A DNA stretch of 64,000 bases from Hyphomicrobiales bacterium (GCA_900472605.1 UCJD01000008.1:16529-80528), one strand, 5' to 3'; counted from the first letter of the stretch, positions 52,837 to 63,528 are shown. Translations and numbers: made by a program. The notes: generated by a model not told the origin, from the sequence alone.

Positions 52837-54051
52837 CTAGATCGCCTCGCCCGCCAGCAAGCGCGGGTTGCCCGCTGCAGTCGTGCCGGCGGCCTGGCCG
52901 ATGAAATAGGATTTCAGGCCCGGCAGGCGGTCGACGATGCCGAGACCGAAGTCGCGGGCAATGCGGATCGGCGCGAGGTCGTTGGAAAACAGGCGGTTCA
53001 GCACATCCGTCGTCACGCCCATGCGGAAAGTGTCGAAACGGCGCCAGGCCTGGTAGCGCTCGAGAATGTTGATCGAGCCGATATCGAGGCCGAGGCGATC
53101 GGCCTCGACGATGGTTTCGGCAAGCGCCGCCACATCCTTGAAGCCAAGATTGAGGCCCTGGCCGGAGATCGGGTGGATGCCGTGGGCGGCGTCGCCGGCA
53201 AGCGCCAGACGCGGGGCGACGAAGGCACGCGCCAGCGTCAGGCCGAGCGGGAAGGCGCGCTTGTCGCCCACCACCTTCAGCGCGCCGAGCTTGTGGCCGA
53301 AGCGGCGCTCCAGTTCTTCCTCGAAAATCAGGTCGTCCGAGCGCACCAGCCGGTTGGCATCAACAGTGGTTTCCGTCCAGACCAGCGAGGATCGGTTGTC
53401 CTTCAGGGGAAGGATGGCGAAGGGGCCTGAAGGCAGGAAGTGCTCCTCGGCGCAGCCATTGTGCGGGCGCTCGTGCTCGACCGTGGTGACGATGCCGGAC
53501 TGGCCGTATTCCCAATGGACCGTCTTGATGCCGGCCAGATCGCGCAGGTGCGAGCGCACGCCATCGCAGGCGATCACCAGCCTGGTTTCGATCGTGCTGC
53601 CGTCCGAGAGCGTGATCTCGGCGTGCGTGTCCAGCGTCTTCAGGCCGGTGGCGCCGAGGCCATGGGTGATCTGGATGCCGAGCCGCTCGCAGGCACCGCG
53701 CAGCGCACCCACCATGGTGACGTTCGGGATCATGTGGGCGAAGGGCTTGCCATCCTCGACCTCGCCATCGAAGGTCAGGAAGACCGGGCGGACGGGATCG
53801 GAGGTCTTGGAATCGGTGACGATCATCTTGGTGATCGGCTGCGCGGTCGGCTCGATCTCATTCCAGATGCCGAAGACGTCGAGCATCTTGGTGGCCGCCG
53901 CGATGATGGCGGACGCGCGGGGATCCTTGCGCCAGACGTCCGCGGGGGCTGCTTCCACCACCGCGACATCAAGATGCGGCGCCGCCTGCTTGACCGCGAC
54001 AGCCATGGAGAGCCCGACATAACCCCCGCCAACCACAAGCATGTCACGCAT
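52837..54051 (-). CDS. UbiH/COQ6-family FAD-dependent hydroxylase
   Basis: 404 residues. FAD-binding VVGGGYVGLSMAVAVKQ at the N-terminus, the CDGVRS motif (DG) near residue 165, and the second FAD motif LAGDAAHGIHPISGQGLNLGFKDVAAL near 285 are those of ubiquinone-pathway aromatic hydroxylases. Alphaproteobacteria use several such proteins (UbiH, UbiL, UbiM, UbiF-like) with different position specificity, and I cannot tell which carbon is hydroxylated. Divergent from tesB, with a 16-bp perfect palindrome between the two. Confidence 0.87.
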   Translation of the reverse strand: MRDMLVVGGGYVGLSMAVAVKQAAPHLDVAVVEAAPADVWRKDPRASAIIAAATKMLDVFGIWNEIEPTAQPITKMIVTDSKTSDPVRPVFLTFDGEVEDGKPFAHMIPNVTMVGALRGACERLGIQITHGLGATGLKTLDTHAEITLSDGSTIETRLVIACDGVRSHLRDLAGIKTVHWEYGQSGIVTTVEHERPHNGCAEEHFLPSGPFAILPLKDNRSSLVWTETTVDANRLVRSDDLIFEEELERRFGHKLGALKVVGDKRAFPLGLTLARAFVAPRLALAGDAAHGIHPISGQGLNLGFKDVAALAETIVEADRLGLDIGSINILERYQAWRRFDTFRMGVTTDVLNRLFSNDLAPIRIARDFGLGIVDRLPGLKSYFIGQAAGTTAAGNPRLLAGEAI

Positions 54052-54083
54052 AACGCCCGTCCCGTTCTTTTAGAATATCCTAT

Positions 54084-54099
54084 TGATCTATATAGATCA
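54084..54099. promoter_or_regulatory. 16-bp palindrome in the ubi-tesB divergent spacer
   Basis: TGATCTATATAGATCA is perfectly self-complementary and lies 33 bp from the hydroxylase start codon and 38 bp from the tesB ATG. It is a likely dimeric repressor site; the binding protein is not recognised. Confidence 0.55.
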
Positions 54100-54136
54100 T
54101 CATCGCCACACTTCCTACCTGCCGGAGCCATACAAA

Positions 54137-55021
54137 ATGACGCGCCTCACCGAAAAGCCGACCGCGATGGAAACCCTGCTTGCAACGCTCGATCTCGAGC
54201 CGATCGAAGTCGATATCTTCCGCGGTACCAGTCCGCAGGTGGGCTGGCAGCGGGTGTTCGGCGGGCAGGTGATCGCGCAGGCGCTGATGGCGGCGCAGCG
54301 CACCGTCGATGTCGAGCGTCAGGTGCATTCGCTTCATGCCTATTTCATGCGGCCCGGCGATCCCTCGGTGCCGATCATCTATCAGGTCGAGCGCATCCGC
54401 GACGGGTCCAGCTTCAACACCCGCCGCGTCGTCGCCATCCAGCACGGCAAGGCGATCTTCGCGCTGTCGGCGTCGTTCCAGATCGAAGAGCCCGGCTTCG
54501 AGCATCAGGTCGCCATGCCGGATGTCCCAATGCCCGAGACGCTGATCGACGAGAACGAGATCGCCAAGCGCTATCTCGCGCATGCGCCCGAGGCGATCCG
54601 CAAATATTGGGGTCGCGAGCGGCCGATCGAAATCCGGCCGGTCTCGCTCACCCACTATTTCTCCGACAAGAAGCTCGATCCACTACAGCATGTGTGGGTG
54701 CGCGCCAATGGACCCGTCCCCGACGACCGGCACGCCCAAGCGGCGGTGCTTGCCTATATCTCCGACATGACGCTGCTCGACACGTCGCTCTATCCGCACG
54801 GCACCTCGATCTTCGACCAGACTATCCAGGTGGCCAGCCTCGACCACTCGATGTGGTTCCATCGCCCGGTCAAGCTCGACGACTGGCTCCTTTACACACA
54901 GGACAGCCCGTCCGCATCTGGCGCGCGAGGTTTGACGCGCGGTAGCCTCTATACGCGAGACGGTGTCCTGATTGCGTCGGTGGCGCAGGAAGGCTTGATT
55001 CGTAAAAGGGCAAATGACTAA
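54137..55021 (+). CDS. tesB: Acyl-CoA thioesterase II
   Basis: 294 residues from the ATG at 54137; GGAG nine bases upstream. Double hot-dog fold: QRVFGGQVIAQALMAA at the first hot-dog helix, SLHAYFMRPGD, then the second half with AVLAYISDMTLLDT (catalytic Asp) and SLDHSMWFHRP. It hydrolyses medium and long acyl-CoA in the cytoplasm. The length matches TesB of E. coli. Confidence 0.93.
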   Translation: MTRLTEKPTAMETLLATLDLEPIEVDIFRGTSPQVGWQRVFGGQVIAQALMAAQRTVDVERQVHSLHAYFMRPGDPSVPIIYQVERIRDGSSFNTRRVVAIQHGKAIFALSASFQIEEPGFEHQVAMPDVPMPETLIDENEIAKRYLAHAPEAIRKYWGRERPIEIRPVSLTHYFSDKKLDPLQHVWVRANGPVPDDRHAQAAVLAYISDMTLLDTSLYPHGTSIFDQTIQVASLDHSMWFHRPVKLDDWLLYTQDSPSASGARGLTRGSLYTRDGVLIASVAQEGLIRKRAND

Positions 55022-55066
55022 TTTGGGTGCAAATTTGTCCATTTGTGTATTTTTTGAGCGATTATT

Positions 55067-55082
55067 AGGCAATCATTTGCCT
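55067..55082 (+). terminator. Small hairpin after tesB
   Basis: AGGCAA-TCAT-TTGCCT followed by GTTTATTGG. It lies 46 bp after the tesB stop and 63 bp before the sigma-54 promoter, so it could be a weak terminator or an upstream regulatory site of glnK. Confidence 0.45.
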
Positions 55083-55144
55083 GTTTATTGGCGCTTGTAA
55101 ATATACCCCTTATTTTTCAATATCTTAACAAAGCGTTTCGAATC

Positions 55145-55160
55145 TGGCACGGGCCTTGAA
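55145..55160 (+). promoter_or_regulatory. Sigma-54 promoter of glnK-amtB
   Basis: TGGCACG-GGCC-TTGAA: the -24 TGGCACG is perfect and the -12 reads TTGA where TTGC is consensus, with standard spacing. It lies about 85 bp before the glnK start. NtrC-activated sigma-54 transcription of glnK-amtB under nitrogen limitation is the rule in proteobacteria. A clear NtrC palindrome was not found. Confidence 0.85.
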
Positions 55161-55226
55161 TGTAAGAGGTTGGTCGCTGGTCGCAAACGGCAGTGGCAAG
55201 GAGAGTCGGCTCCGTGCCGAGGGTAA

Positions 55227-55583
<357 letters not shown>

Positions 55584-55612
55584 GTAACGGTAGAGCCAAG
55601 GAGCTTTTCTCT

Positions 55613-56977
55613 ATGTCAATTTCGAAGTTTTCTCCCACTCTGGCGCGCCTTGCCACTGCGTCCGCAGCGCTTCTCGCGCCGGTCGTCGCCTTCGCGCAGG
55701 ATGCCGCCACGACGGCCGCTCCGGCTGCTGCTGCCGCACCGGTTCCGGATAAGGGCGACACCGCCTTCATGTTCGTCGCGACCATTCTGGTGCTGTTCAT
55801 GCTCGTTCCGGGCCTTGCGCTGTTCTACGGCGGCCTCGTTCGCGCCAAGAACATGCTCTCGGTCCTGATGCAGTGCACGATGATCGGCGCCGTCATGATG
55901 CTGATCTGGGTCATCTACGGCTATTCCTTCGCCTTTGGCGGCTCGGAAAGCGCATACTGGGGCGGTACCGCCAAGCTGTTCCTCTCCGGCGTGACCAAGG
56001 AAACCACCGCTGCCACCTTCTCGCAGGGTGTCGTCATTCCTGAGTTCATCTTCGTGATGTTCCAGATGACCTTCGCCGCCATCACGCCCGCCCTGATCGT
56101 CGGCGCATTCGCCGAACGCATCAAGTTCTCGGCCGCGGTGCTCTTCTGCGCGCTTTGGGCAACGTTCGTCTACTTCCCGATCGCCCACATGGTCTGGGAT
56201 GCAAACGGCCTGCTCTTCAAGATGGGCGCACTCGACTTTGCCGGCGGCACGGTCGTTCACATCAATGCCGGTATCGCCGGTCTGGTCGGCGCGATCCTGG
56301 TCGGCAAGCGCATCGGCTTCGGCAAGGACATGATGGCTCCTCACTCGATGACGCTCACCATGGTCGGCGCCTCGATGCTCTGGGTTGGCTGGTTCGGCTT
56401 CAATGCCGGCTCCAACCTCGAAGCTTCGGGCGGCGCGATGCTCGCAACCGTCAACACCTTCGTCGCAACCGCCGCCGCGATCGTTTCGTGGGCTGCCGTT
56501 GAAACGATGACGCGCGGCAAGGCCTCCATGCTCGGCGGCGCTTCCGGTATGGTTGCCGGTCTGGTCGCCATCACGCCTGCTGCCGGCATCGTCGGCCCGA
56601 TGGGCGCGATCGTCATGGGCCTTATCGTCTCGCCGCTTTGCTACTTCTTCGTCTCCGTGGTGAAGAACAAGTTCGGCTACGACGACACGGCTGACGTCTT
56701 CGGCGTCCACGGCGTCGGCGGCATCTTCGGTGCGATCTTCACCGGCATCTTCGCCAGCGCATCGCTCGGCGGCATCGGTTACGCCGAAGGCGTGACGATG
56801 GGTGGCCAGGTCATGACCCAGCTTACCGCTGTTGCGATCACCGTCGTATGGTGCGGCATCGGCTCGGCGATCCTCTACAAGGTCGTCGACGTCATCGTCG
56901 GCCTGCGCGTCGCCGTCGAAGCAGAACGCGAAGGTCTCGACCTCGCAACGCACGGCGAAGCCGCTTATCACTCCTAA
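55613..56977 (+). CDS. amtB: Ammonium transporter
   Basis: 454 residues with a signal peptide (to AFAQ, about residue 29) and 11 membrane helices. Phe gate and twin-His pore residues are expected in the conserved segments FFGGLVRAKN-like (LFYGGLVRAKN), GGTVVHINAGIAGL (first His) and FGVHGVGGIFGAI (second His). AAGGAG lies before the ATG. It conducts ammonium into the cell and is controlled by GlnK. Confidence 0.96.
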   Translation: MSISKFSPTLARLATASAALLAPVVAFAQDAATTAAPAAAAAPVPDKGDTAFMFVATILVLFMLVPGLALFYGGLVRAKNMLSVLMQCTMIGAVMMLIWVIYGYSFAFGGSESAYWGGTAKLFLSGVTKETTAATFSQGVVIPEFIFVMFQMTFAAITPALIVGAFAERIKFSAAVLFCALWATFVYFPIAHMVWDANGLLFKMGALDFAGGTVVHINAGIAGLVGAILVGKRIGFGKDMMAPHSMTLTMVGASMLWVGWFGFNAGSNLEASGGAMLATVNTFVATAAAIVSWAAVETMTRGKASMLGGASGMVAGLVAITPAAGIVGPMGAIVMGLIVSPLCYFFVSVVKNKFGYDDTADVFGVHGVGGIFGAIFTGIFASASLGGIGYAEGVTMGGQVMTQLTAVAITVVWCGIGSAILYKVVDVIVGLRVAVEAEREGLDLATHGEAAYHS

Positions 56978-57028
56978 TCAAGGCTTGCGGCGCTCAAACA
57001 TGGGCGCCGCTCAACAGCCCGTCGCGGC

Positions 57029-57043
57029 TTAATCAACACTTAA
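57029..57043. promoter_or_regulatory. CtrA box 1, downstream of amtB
   Basis: TTAA-TCAACAC-TTAA, a perfect TTAA-N7-TTAA site. It lies between the amtB stop and the amtB terminator, 89 bp before the second perfect box. Confidence 0.65.
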
Positions 57044-57053
57044 GCCGCTTTTG

Positions 57054-57089
57054 GCCCCGGACCTCACAAAGGTTCGGGGCTTTTTATTT
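57054..57089 (+). terminator. Terminator of glnK-amtB
   Basis: A 10-bp stem (57054-57063 with 57071-57080, one G-T pair), 7-nt loop, followed by TTTTTATTT. Confidence 0.93.
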
Positions 57090-57117
57090 CGGTATCCGCT
57101 TGCCAGCCTGCTCATGG

Positions 57118-57132
57118 TTAACATCGCTTTAA
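57118..57132. promoter_or_regulatory. CtrA box 2, upstream of ftsK
   Basis: TTAA-CATCGCT-TTAA, perfect CtrA consensus, about 88 bp before the ftsK start chosen here. With box 1 it makes a double site, typical of strongly CtrA-controlled cell-cycle promoters. Confidence 0.75.
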
Positions 57133-57219
57133 CCGTCCTTTGATTAGGTGGAGCAGACGCATTGGGTGCGAGGCGCATTGGCGATTCGCACGCTTTCAGG
57201 CATTGGACGGGTACAACAC

Positions 57220-59901
57220 ATGGCAAGAAGCACATCGCCAGCAATGGATGGCCGGCCGGACCGTTTCTCCCTATCGGGGTTCATTTTCCGGCAGGCGCAG
57301 ACCCTTTTGGGGTTTGCCATCTTCATTGCGCTGGCACTGGCAATCGCGGCATTGGCGACCTGGAACGTCGCCGATCCGAGCTATTCCTACGCCACCGGCA
57401 ACGAGCCGACCAATGTGCTCGGCTATAGTGGCGCCGCCTTCGCCGATATCCTGATGCAGTTCTTCGGCCTTGCGAGCGTGGTTGCGCTGCTTCCCGTCGT
57501 CGCCTGGGCGCTGGCGCTGATCTCCGGCCGCCGCTTCAGCCGCATTCCGGCGCGCGCCGCCGCCTGGGGCCTCGGCTCCGTGCTCTCCTGCGCCGTCCTT
57601 GGGTGCTTTCCGCCGCCGCTCACCTGGCCGATCCCCAACGGCATCGGCGGCGTCATCGGCGACATGATCCTGCGCTTTCCGGCGCTGTTCGTCGGCGCTT
57701 ATCCAACCGGCACCTTCGCCACCGCCGTCGGCTGCGTCTTCGCGGTGCCTTGCGTCTGGATGATGCTCTTTGCATCTGGCATCGTCGGCCGCACCGAGGA
57801 GGAAGAAGCCGAGGAAGAGGAAGAAAACTACGCCGCCAGCCGCTCCAAGCTGCGCTCGGTCGGCGATGAGGACGAGGAAGACGACGAGGGCGGCTGGCTT
57901 GCCTTCGGCGCACTGACGCATGCGTGGTACATGAGCCAGGCCCGCCTGCGCCGCCTGCTCGGCATGGGCCCGCGCAAGCGCAAGCCGGATGATTTCGACG
58001 CGCCCTATGATTTCAATGATGACGAGTTCGGCAAGCTTAACGAGCCGGTGCGCGCCAAGGCGCCACAGCGCGGCGAGCGCATGGAGCCGTCAATGGACCC
58101 CTCGATGGGTTCGCGGGCTGGTTCGCCGCGCCGGGTGGTCTCTGCGCCGTCGATCTCGCTCAACGACGATGACGACGACGATATGGGCTACGACAGCGAC
58201 ATGCCGCCGCGCCCGGCCGATATCCTGCCCGATGACGACGACAACGACTGGATGATGCGCGCGCCTGCCAAGCAGAGTGGCGGCCGTCCCGAACCGCGCG
58301 TCGTGCCGGCCTCCAGTCGTCCGAAACCCGGCGCCCGTATCGAAGGCGAGCGCCAGGGTTCCTTCATCCGCCCCGAGGGCTTCCAACTGCCGTCCATGCA
58401 TCTTCTTGCGGAGCCGAAGGCGGTCGTTCGCGATTCGACGCTGTCGGCCGATGCGCTCGAACAAAATGCCCGCATGCTTGAGGGCGTGCTCGAGGATTTC
58501 GGCGTCAAGGGCGAGATCATCCATGTCCGTCCCGGCCCGGTCGTCACGCTTTACGAACTGGAGCCGGCCCCCGGCATCAAGTCGTCGCGTGTCATCGGCC
58601 TTGCCGACGATATCGCCCGCTCGATGAGCGCGATTGCCGCCCGCGTCGCCGTTGTCCCTGGCCGCAACGCCATCGGCATCGAACTGCCGAACAATATCCG
58701 CGAGACCGTCTATCTGCGCGAGATGATCGCCTCCAGAGATTTCGAGACCTCCAAGGCCAAGCTTGCCATGGCGCTCGGCAAGACGATCGGCGGCGAAGCT
58801 GTCATCGCCGACCTCGCCAAGATGCCGCATCTGCTGGTCGCCGGTACCACCGGTTCGGGCAAATCCGTTGCCATCAACACCATGATCCTATCGCTGCTCT
58901 ACCGGATGACGCCGGAGCAGTGCCGCCTGATCATGATCGATCCGAAGATGCTCGAGCTCTCCGTCTATGACGGCATCCCGCATCTGCTGTCGCCTGTCGT
59001 CACCGATCCGAAGAAGGCCGTCGTCGCGCTCAAGTGGACCGTCCGCGAGATGGAAGAGCGCTACAAGAAGATGTCGAAGATCGGCGTGCGCAACATCGAC
59101 GGCTTCAATTCCCGCGTCGAGCAGGCGCTGGCCAAGGGCGAGGCGATCTCGCGCACCGTGCAGACGGGCTTCGACCGGGAGACCGGCGAGGCGATGTACG
59201 AGACCGAAGAATTCGACCTGAAGCCGTTGCCCTACATCGTCGTCATCATCGACGAAATGGCCGACCTGATGATGGTCGCCGGCAAGGATATCGAAGGCGC
59301 CGTACAGCGCCTGGCGCAGATGGCGCGCGCCGCCGGCATTCATGTGATCATGGCGACGCAGCGTCCCTCGGTCGACGTCATCACCGGCACGATCAAGGCC
59401 AACTTCCCGACCCGTATCTCCTTCCAGGTAACGTCGAAGATCGACAGCCGCACCATTCTGGGCGAGCAGGGCGCCGAACAGCTGCTCGGCATGGGCGACA
59501 TGCTCTACATGGCCGGCGGCGGCCGCATCCAGCGCGTCCATGGTCCATTCGTGGCCGATGGCGAGGTGGAGGACATCGTCGCCTATCTGAAGACGCAGGG
59601 GCAGCCGCAATATCTCGATGCGATCACCGCCGATGACGACGAGGATGGCGATTATGGCGGCGGTCCGGCTGGAACGGGCAACCTCGGCGAATCCGACGAT
59701 CCCTATGACCAGGCGGTGGCCATCGTCCTGCGTGACGGAAAGGCTTCGACCTCCTACGTCCAGCGCCGGCTCGGCATCGGCTACAACCGCGCGGCATCGC
59801 TCATCGAGCGGATGGAGCAGGAAGGCATCATCGGCCCGGCCAACCACGCCGGCAAGCGCGAGATCCTGGTGCCGACCGAAGGCGATATTCTCGACCGGTA
59901 A
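57220..59901 (+). CDS. ftsK: DNA translocase FtsK
   Basis: 893 residues from the ATG at 57220; in-frame starts up to 57148 are possible. Four membrane helices in the first 200 residues anchor it at the septum. A charged linker follows ([11 protein letters not shown], then Asp-rich DDDDDD stretches near residue 315). The motor domain has Walker [13 protein letters not shown] near residue 542 and Walker [13 protein letters not shown]; the C-terminal gamma winged helix ([21 protein letters not shown]) reads KOPS-type sequences. FtsK pumps chromosome termini through the closing septum. CtrA boxes upstream tie it to the cell cycle. No T-run terminator is visible after it. Confidence 0.95.
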   Translation: MARSTSPAMDGRPDRFSLSGFIFRQAQTLLGFAIFIALALAIAALATWNVADPSYSYATGNEPTNVLGYSGAAFADILMQFFGLASVVALLPVVAWALALISGRRFSRIPARAAAWGLGSVLSCAVLGCFPPPLTWPIPNGIGGVIGDMILRFPALFVGAYPTGTFATAVGCVFAVPCVWMMLFASGIVGRTEEEEAEEEEENYAASRSKLRSVGDEDEEDDEGGWLAFGALTHAWYMSQARLRRLLGMGPRKRKPDDFDAPYDFNDDEFGKLNEPVRAKAPQRGERMEPSMDPSMGSRAGSPRRVVSAPSISLNDDDDDDMGYDSDMPPRPADILPDDDDNDWMMRAPAKQSGGRPEPRVVPASSRPKPGARIEGERQGSFIRPEGFQLPSMHLLAEPKAVVRDSTLSADALEQNARMLEGVLEDFGVKGEIIHVRPGPVVTLYELEPAPGIKSSRVIGLADDIARSMSAIAARVAVVPGRNAIGIELPNNIRETVYLREMIASRDFETSKAKLAMALGKTIGGEAVIADLAKMPHLLVAGTTGSGKSVAINTMILSLLYRMTPEQCRLIMIDPKMLELSVYDGIPHLLSPVVTDPKKAVVALKWTVREMEERYKKMSKIGVRNIDGFNSRVEQALAKGEAISRTVQTGFDRETGEAMYETEEFDLKPLPYIVVIIDEMADLMMVAGKDIEGAVQRLAQMARAAGIHVIMATQRPSVDVITGTIKANFPTRISFQVTSKIDSRTILGEQGAEQLLGMGDMLYMAGGGRIQRVHGPFVADGEVEDIVAYLKTQGQPQYLDAITADDDEDGDYGGGPAGTGNLGESDDPYDQAVAIVLRDGKASTSYVQRRLGIGYNRAASLIERMEQEGIIGPANHAGKREILVPTEGDILDR

Positions 59902-60069
59902 GGGCGCCTGCGCCCTTGATTCCGGCGCTTTTGTTCCGATCTATCTCGCATGGACTGATCCTTCACGGAAACCTGATCGCCGAGCAAACGTTACCTCTGG
60001 CCGGTCATGCGAACACGCCATGAAGACGCCGCGTTTCGGCAGCATGCAGACTGCATAAAGGAGAATTTC

Positions 60070-60744
60070 ATGAACCACTCCGACACATTCCTGGACCGCC
60101 TCACGCTGACACGGCGCCACATGCTGGGCGCGCTTGCTGTCGCGGCTGCGTCCACGGCGCTGCCGCTCAACGTCTTCGCCCAGGCAGCCGCCGCAGCCTC
60201 CAACAGCAACACCGCGCAAGCGATCGCCGACCACTTCTCCTCGGTCGCCACGATGCAGGGCGAATTCGTGCAGTTCGGCCCCAAGGGCGAGCAGACCGGC
60301 GGCAAGTTCTTCATCCAGCGCCCCGGCAAGCTGCGCTTCAACTATGACGATCCCTCGCCGATCCGCGTGATTGCCGACGGCAAGAACGTGGCGATCGGCA
60401 ACATGAAGCTGAAGACATGGGACCTCTATCCGCTGTCGAAGACGCCGCTCAGCCTGCTTCTGGCGCAGAAGATCGATCTGTCGGCCGGCTCGGTGAAGAG
60501 CGTCAAGGAAGAGTCGGATCTCACCACCATCGCGCTCGGCAACAACACGGTGTTCGGCAACTCGACCATCACCATGATGTTCGACCCGAAGACCTATGAT
60601 CTGCGCCAATGGACGATCACCGACAACCAGGGCAAGGATACCTCTGTCATGGTGTTCAACGTCAAGACCGGCGTGCAGTTCGACGACAAGGTGTTCAAGG
60701 TGCCGTACGAGGTTATCCCGGGGACGGCTGCGTATCGGGATTGA
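60070..60744 (+). CDS. LolA-family outer-membrane lipoprotein carrier protein
   Basis: 224 residues from the ATG at 60070 (AAGGAG upstream). Signal peptide with TRRHMLGALAVAAASTALP to about residue 38 (VFAQA); the two Arg before the hydrophobic core resemble a Tat motif, unusual for LolA. The mature part has the LolA pattern: MQGEFVQFGPKGEQTGGKFFIQRPGKLRF in two parts, then NYDDPSPIRVIADGKNVAI, and D-L-R-Q-W-T-I-T-D-N-Q-G. It would shuttle lipoproteins across the periplasm. 168 bp after ftsK. Confidence 0.88.
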   Translation: MNHSDTFLDRLTLTRRHMLGALAVAAASTALPLNVFAQAAAAASNSNTAQAIADHFSSVATMQGEFVQFGPKGEQTGGKFFIQRPGKLRFNYDDPSPIRVIADGKNVAIGNMKLKTWDLYPLSKTPLSLLLAQKIDLSAGSVKSVKEESDLTTIALGNNTVFGNSTITMMFDPKTYDLRQWTITDNQGKDTSVMVFNVKTGVQFDDKVFKVPYEVIPGTAAYRD

Positions 60745-61333
60745 GATTTGGTGGCGGTGGTGGCGGCGACGCCCCACGGCAGAAATCCCTGCCGCGGCCT
60801 GCGCGCTCCGGTGATGTTGTCGCACAAACACGACAAAACCCCGCGCGGAGCAAAACTCTGCGACGGCTGGACGTGATATCCCACAAAAGCGGGAGCGGGC
60901 AGGCGGCGGTGTATGGGTAGTGGGTGTGTCAGGTGTTCCACCTGCCCGATTGCTTCAAGGTTCCGGGTCGTCCGGGCCGACAGGAGCGTCTCTCGGCCTT
61001 TCCTTGCCGGATGATCCCTTCGCCCTGACGGCCTTGGAACCACCTCTGACAACCATCACCGCACGCCGGATGCCAACCTTGGCGGTACCGGTTCGCGAAC
61101 CCGGCTCCCTGTGCGATGACATGGATAGTGTGTGGCGAGTGCGGGCGATGGGGATAACGGGATGCGCCGAATTCGGCTATGATGCTGATAATGTCGGAAT
61201 CTTTCTTTCCGATGGCGCGAAAATTTCCCCGTCGCCATAGTGACGGAAAGCGCGGATGGGCCGCTTACGCCGCCACTGGTAATTCCCGCGCATTTCCGCC
61301 ATATACAGCCCAAACACACATGGACATGAGACA
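60745..61333. other. 590-bp region without a recognised gene
   Basis: Short inverted repeats: CGGCAG (60777-60782) / CTGCCG (60789-60794) near the lolA end, and CAGGTG-TTC-CACCTG (60930-60944). I found no tRNA, no SRP RNA core and no frame with a ribosome site and a recognisable product. It must contain the dapF promoter. It may be the remains of a lost gene or house a small RNA. Confidence 0.5.
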
Positions 61334-62242
61334 ATGAGCGCAACGGTCGAATTCGCGAGGATGAACGGGCTTGGCAACAAGATCCTGGTCGTCGACATGC
61401 GCGGGCGCACGGACAAGGTGACGCCTCAAGCCGCGATCGCGCTCAATGCCGATGCCGAGACCGCCTTCGACCAGATCATGGCGATCCATGATCCGAAGGC
61501 AGAGGGTACCGATGCCTGGATCGATATCCTGAACTGCGACGGCACCAAGGCGCAGGCCTGCGGCAACGGCACGCGCTGCGTCGTGCAGGCGCTTGCCGCC
61601 GAAACAGGCAAGAAGGTCTTCACCTTCCAGACGGTGGCCGGCATCCTCAACGCCGTCGAGCACGAGGACGGAACGATCTCGGTCGACATGGGCAAGCCGG
61701 TGTTCCAATGGGACAAGATTCCGCTGTCGGAAGAGTTCTTCGATACCAGCCGCATCGAGTTGCAGATCGGGCCGATCGACAACCCCGTGCTGCATTCTCC
61801 CTCGGCCATGTCGATGGGCAATCCGCATGCGATCTTCTGGGTCGACAAGGATCCGATGAGCTTCGATCTCGAGCGCTTCGGACCGCTGCTCGAAAATCAC
61901 CCGATGTTTCCTGAAAAGGCCAACATCACGCTGGCGCAGGTCACGTCCGATAGCAGCCTGCGCACCCGCACCTGGGAGCGCGGCGCCGGGCTGACGCTTG
62001 CCTGCGGTTCGGCCGCCTGCGCCGCCGGCGTCTCGGCCGCGCGCACTGAGCGCACCGGGCGCAAGGTCACGATCGACGTCGCTTCCGCGCCAAGCCGGCA
62101 GCCGCTGGTCATCGAATGGCGAGAGGACGACCATGTCGTCATGACCGGGCCGGCCGAATGGGAATGGTCCGGCACCGTCGATCCCACCACAGGCGCGTGG
62201 CAGCGCGATGAAGCCGAGGTTCCGGGGGCGGAAGCCAAGTGA
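61334..62242 (+). CDS. dapF: Diaminopimelate epimerase
   Basis: 302 residues. The two catalytic Cys lie in ACGNGTRC and ACGSAAC, each at the base of one half of the pseudo-symmetric fold; [15 protein letters not shown] is the usual start. It converts LL- to meso-diaminopimelate for lysine and peptidoglycan. No clear ribosome site. The stop overlaps the mtaB GTG (GTGA). Confidence 0.96.
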   Translation: MSATVEFARMNGLGNKILVVDMRGRTDKVTPQAAIALNADAETAFDQIMAIHDPKAEGTDAWIDILNCDGTKAQACGNGTRCVVQALAAETGKKVFTFQTVAGILNAVEHEDGTISVDMGKPVFQWDKIPLSEEFFDTSRIELQIGPIDNPVLHSPSAMSMGNPHAIFWVDKDPMSFDLERFGPLLENHPMFPEKANITLAQVTSDSSLRTRTWERGAGLTLACGSAACAAGVSAARTERTGRKVTIDVASAPSRQPLVIEWREDDHVVMTGPAEWEWSGTVDPTTGAWQRDEAEVPGAEAK

Positions 62243-63513
62243 GTGGGGTCGAGGTCATCACCTTCGGCTGTCGTCTCAATACCTACGAATCCGAAGTGAT
62301 GCGGGCCGAGGCCGAGAAGGCCGGGCTCAACAATGCCATCCTCGTCAACACCTGCGCCGTGACCGGCGAGGCGGTGCGCCAGGCGCGCCAGGCGATCCGC
62401 CGGGCTCGTCGCGACAATCCTGAAGCCCGCATCATCGTCACCGGCTGCGCTGCGCAGACCGAGAAGGAGACCTTCGCCGAGATGACCGAGGTCGATGCGG
62501 TGCTCGGCAACGAAGAGAAGCTGAAGAGCGCGAATTATCGTTCGCTGCCGGATTTCGGCGTTTCGGCGGAAGAGAAGCTGCGCGTCAACGACATCATGAG
62601 CGTCAAGGCGACCGCGCCGCAGATGGTCAAGCATATCGACGGGCACGTACGCGCCTTCATCCAGGTGCAGAACGGCTGCGACCACCGCTGCACCTTCTGC
62701 ATTATCCCCTACGGCCGCGGCAATTCGCGCTCGGTGCCGATGGGATCGGTGGTTGATCAGGCGCGCAAGCTGGTCGAAAGCGGCTATCGCGAGATCGTAC
62801 TCACAGGCGTTGACGCCACAAGCTACGGCGCCGACCTGCCGGGCGAGCCGACGCTGGGGCTGATGGCGAAGACGCTTTTGAAACAGGTGCCGGACATCCG
62901 GCGTCTCCGGCTGTCGTCGATCGACAGCATCGAGGCGGACAGGCATCTGCTCGACCTCATCGCCGATGAGGCGCGCTTCATGCCGCATCTGCACCTGTCG
63001 TTGCAGCATGGCGACGACATGATCCTGAAGCGGATGAAGCGCCGGCATTCTGCCGCCGATGCGCTCGCTTTCGTCAACGAGGTCAGAAGGCTCAGGCCGG
63101 AGATCTCGATCGGCGCCGACATGATCGCCGGTTTCCCGACAGAGACGGAAGAGATGTTCACCAACGCGGTCAGGCTCGCCGATGAAGCGCGGATCGCGCA
63201 TCTGCACGTCTTTCCCTATAGCCCGCGGCCGGGAACACCGGCAGCGCGCATGCCGCAGCTTGACCGCGCGCTCGTCAAAGAGCGGGCCGCACGGTTGCGC
63301 GCCACTGGACATAGGCTGCATCAGTCCCATCTCGACGGGATGGTCGGTACGCGGCAATGGCTGCTGGTGGAAAACAACGGATTGGCGCATACGGAAAACT
63401 TCACGCTTGTCGCAGCGCCGGGGCTTACGCCGCGCGCGCTGGTTAAGGTCGATATCATCGGCCACAGCGGCAAGCATCTCGACATGCAACTGACGGCCGC
63501 CTCTGCGGCCTGA
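62239..63513 (+). CDS. mtaB: tRNA t6A37 methylthiotransferase MtaB
   Basis: 424 residues from GTG at 62239 in a four-base overlap with dapF. The N-terminal MTTase domain has Cys in FGCRLN, VNTCAVT and TGCAAQT for the auxiliary iron-sulfur cluster; the radical SAM site is CDHRCTFC near residue 148; a C-terminal TRAM-like domain follows ([22 protein letters not shown]). The form FGCRLN/NTCAVT is that of MtaB (YqeV) and not MiaB. It adds a methylthio group to t6A37 of ANN-decoding tRNAs. Confidence 0.93.
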   Translation: MSGVEVITFGCRLNTYESEVMRAEAEKAGLNNAILVNTCAVTGEAVRQARQAIRRARRDNPEARIIVTGCAAQTEKETFAEMTEVDAVLGNEEKLKSANYRSLPDFGVSAEEKLRVNDIMSVKATAPQMVKHIDGHVRAFIQVQNGCDHRCTFCIIPYGRGNSRSVPMGSVVDQARKLVESGYREIVLTGVDATSYGADLPGEPTLGLMAKTLLKQVPDIRRLRLSSIDSIEADRHLLDLIADEARFMPHLHLSLQHGDDMILKRMKRRHSAADALAFVNEVRRLRPEISIGADMIAGFPTETEEMFTNAVRLADEARIAHLHVFPYSPRPGTPAARMPQLDRALVKERAARLRATGHRLHQSHLDGMVGTRQWLLVENNGLAHTENFTLVAAPGLTPRALVKVDIIGHSGKHLDMQLTAASAA

Positions 63514-63528
63514 CCTGACGGAATTCTC

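Noticed and set aside
55023..55090. NtrC-binding site upstream of the glnK promoter
   Set aside because: GGTGCA near 55026 has no matching partner at the right spacing; the AGGCAA/TTGCCT repeat does not fit the NtrC consensus.
55616..56971. 451-codon frame antisense to amtB
   Set aside because: Asp/His/Arg-rich shadow; AmtB features are all on the plus strand.
60745..61333. Possible SRP (4.5S) RNA or other structured RNA in the gap
   Set aside because: The conserved GGTCAGG...GGAAGG-type core was not found on either strand.
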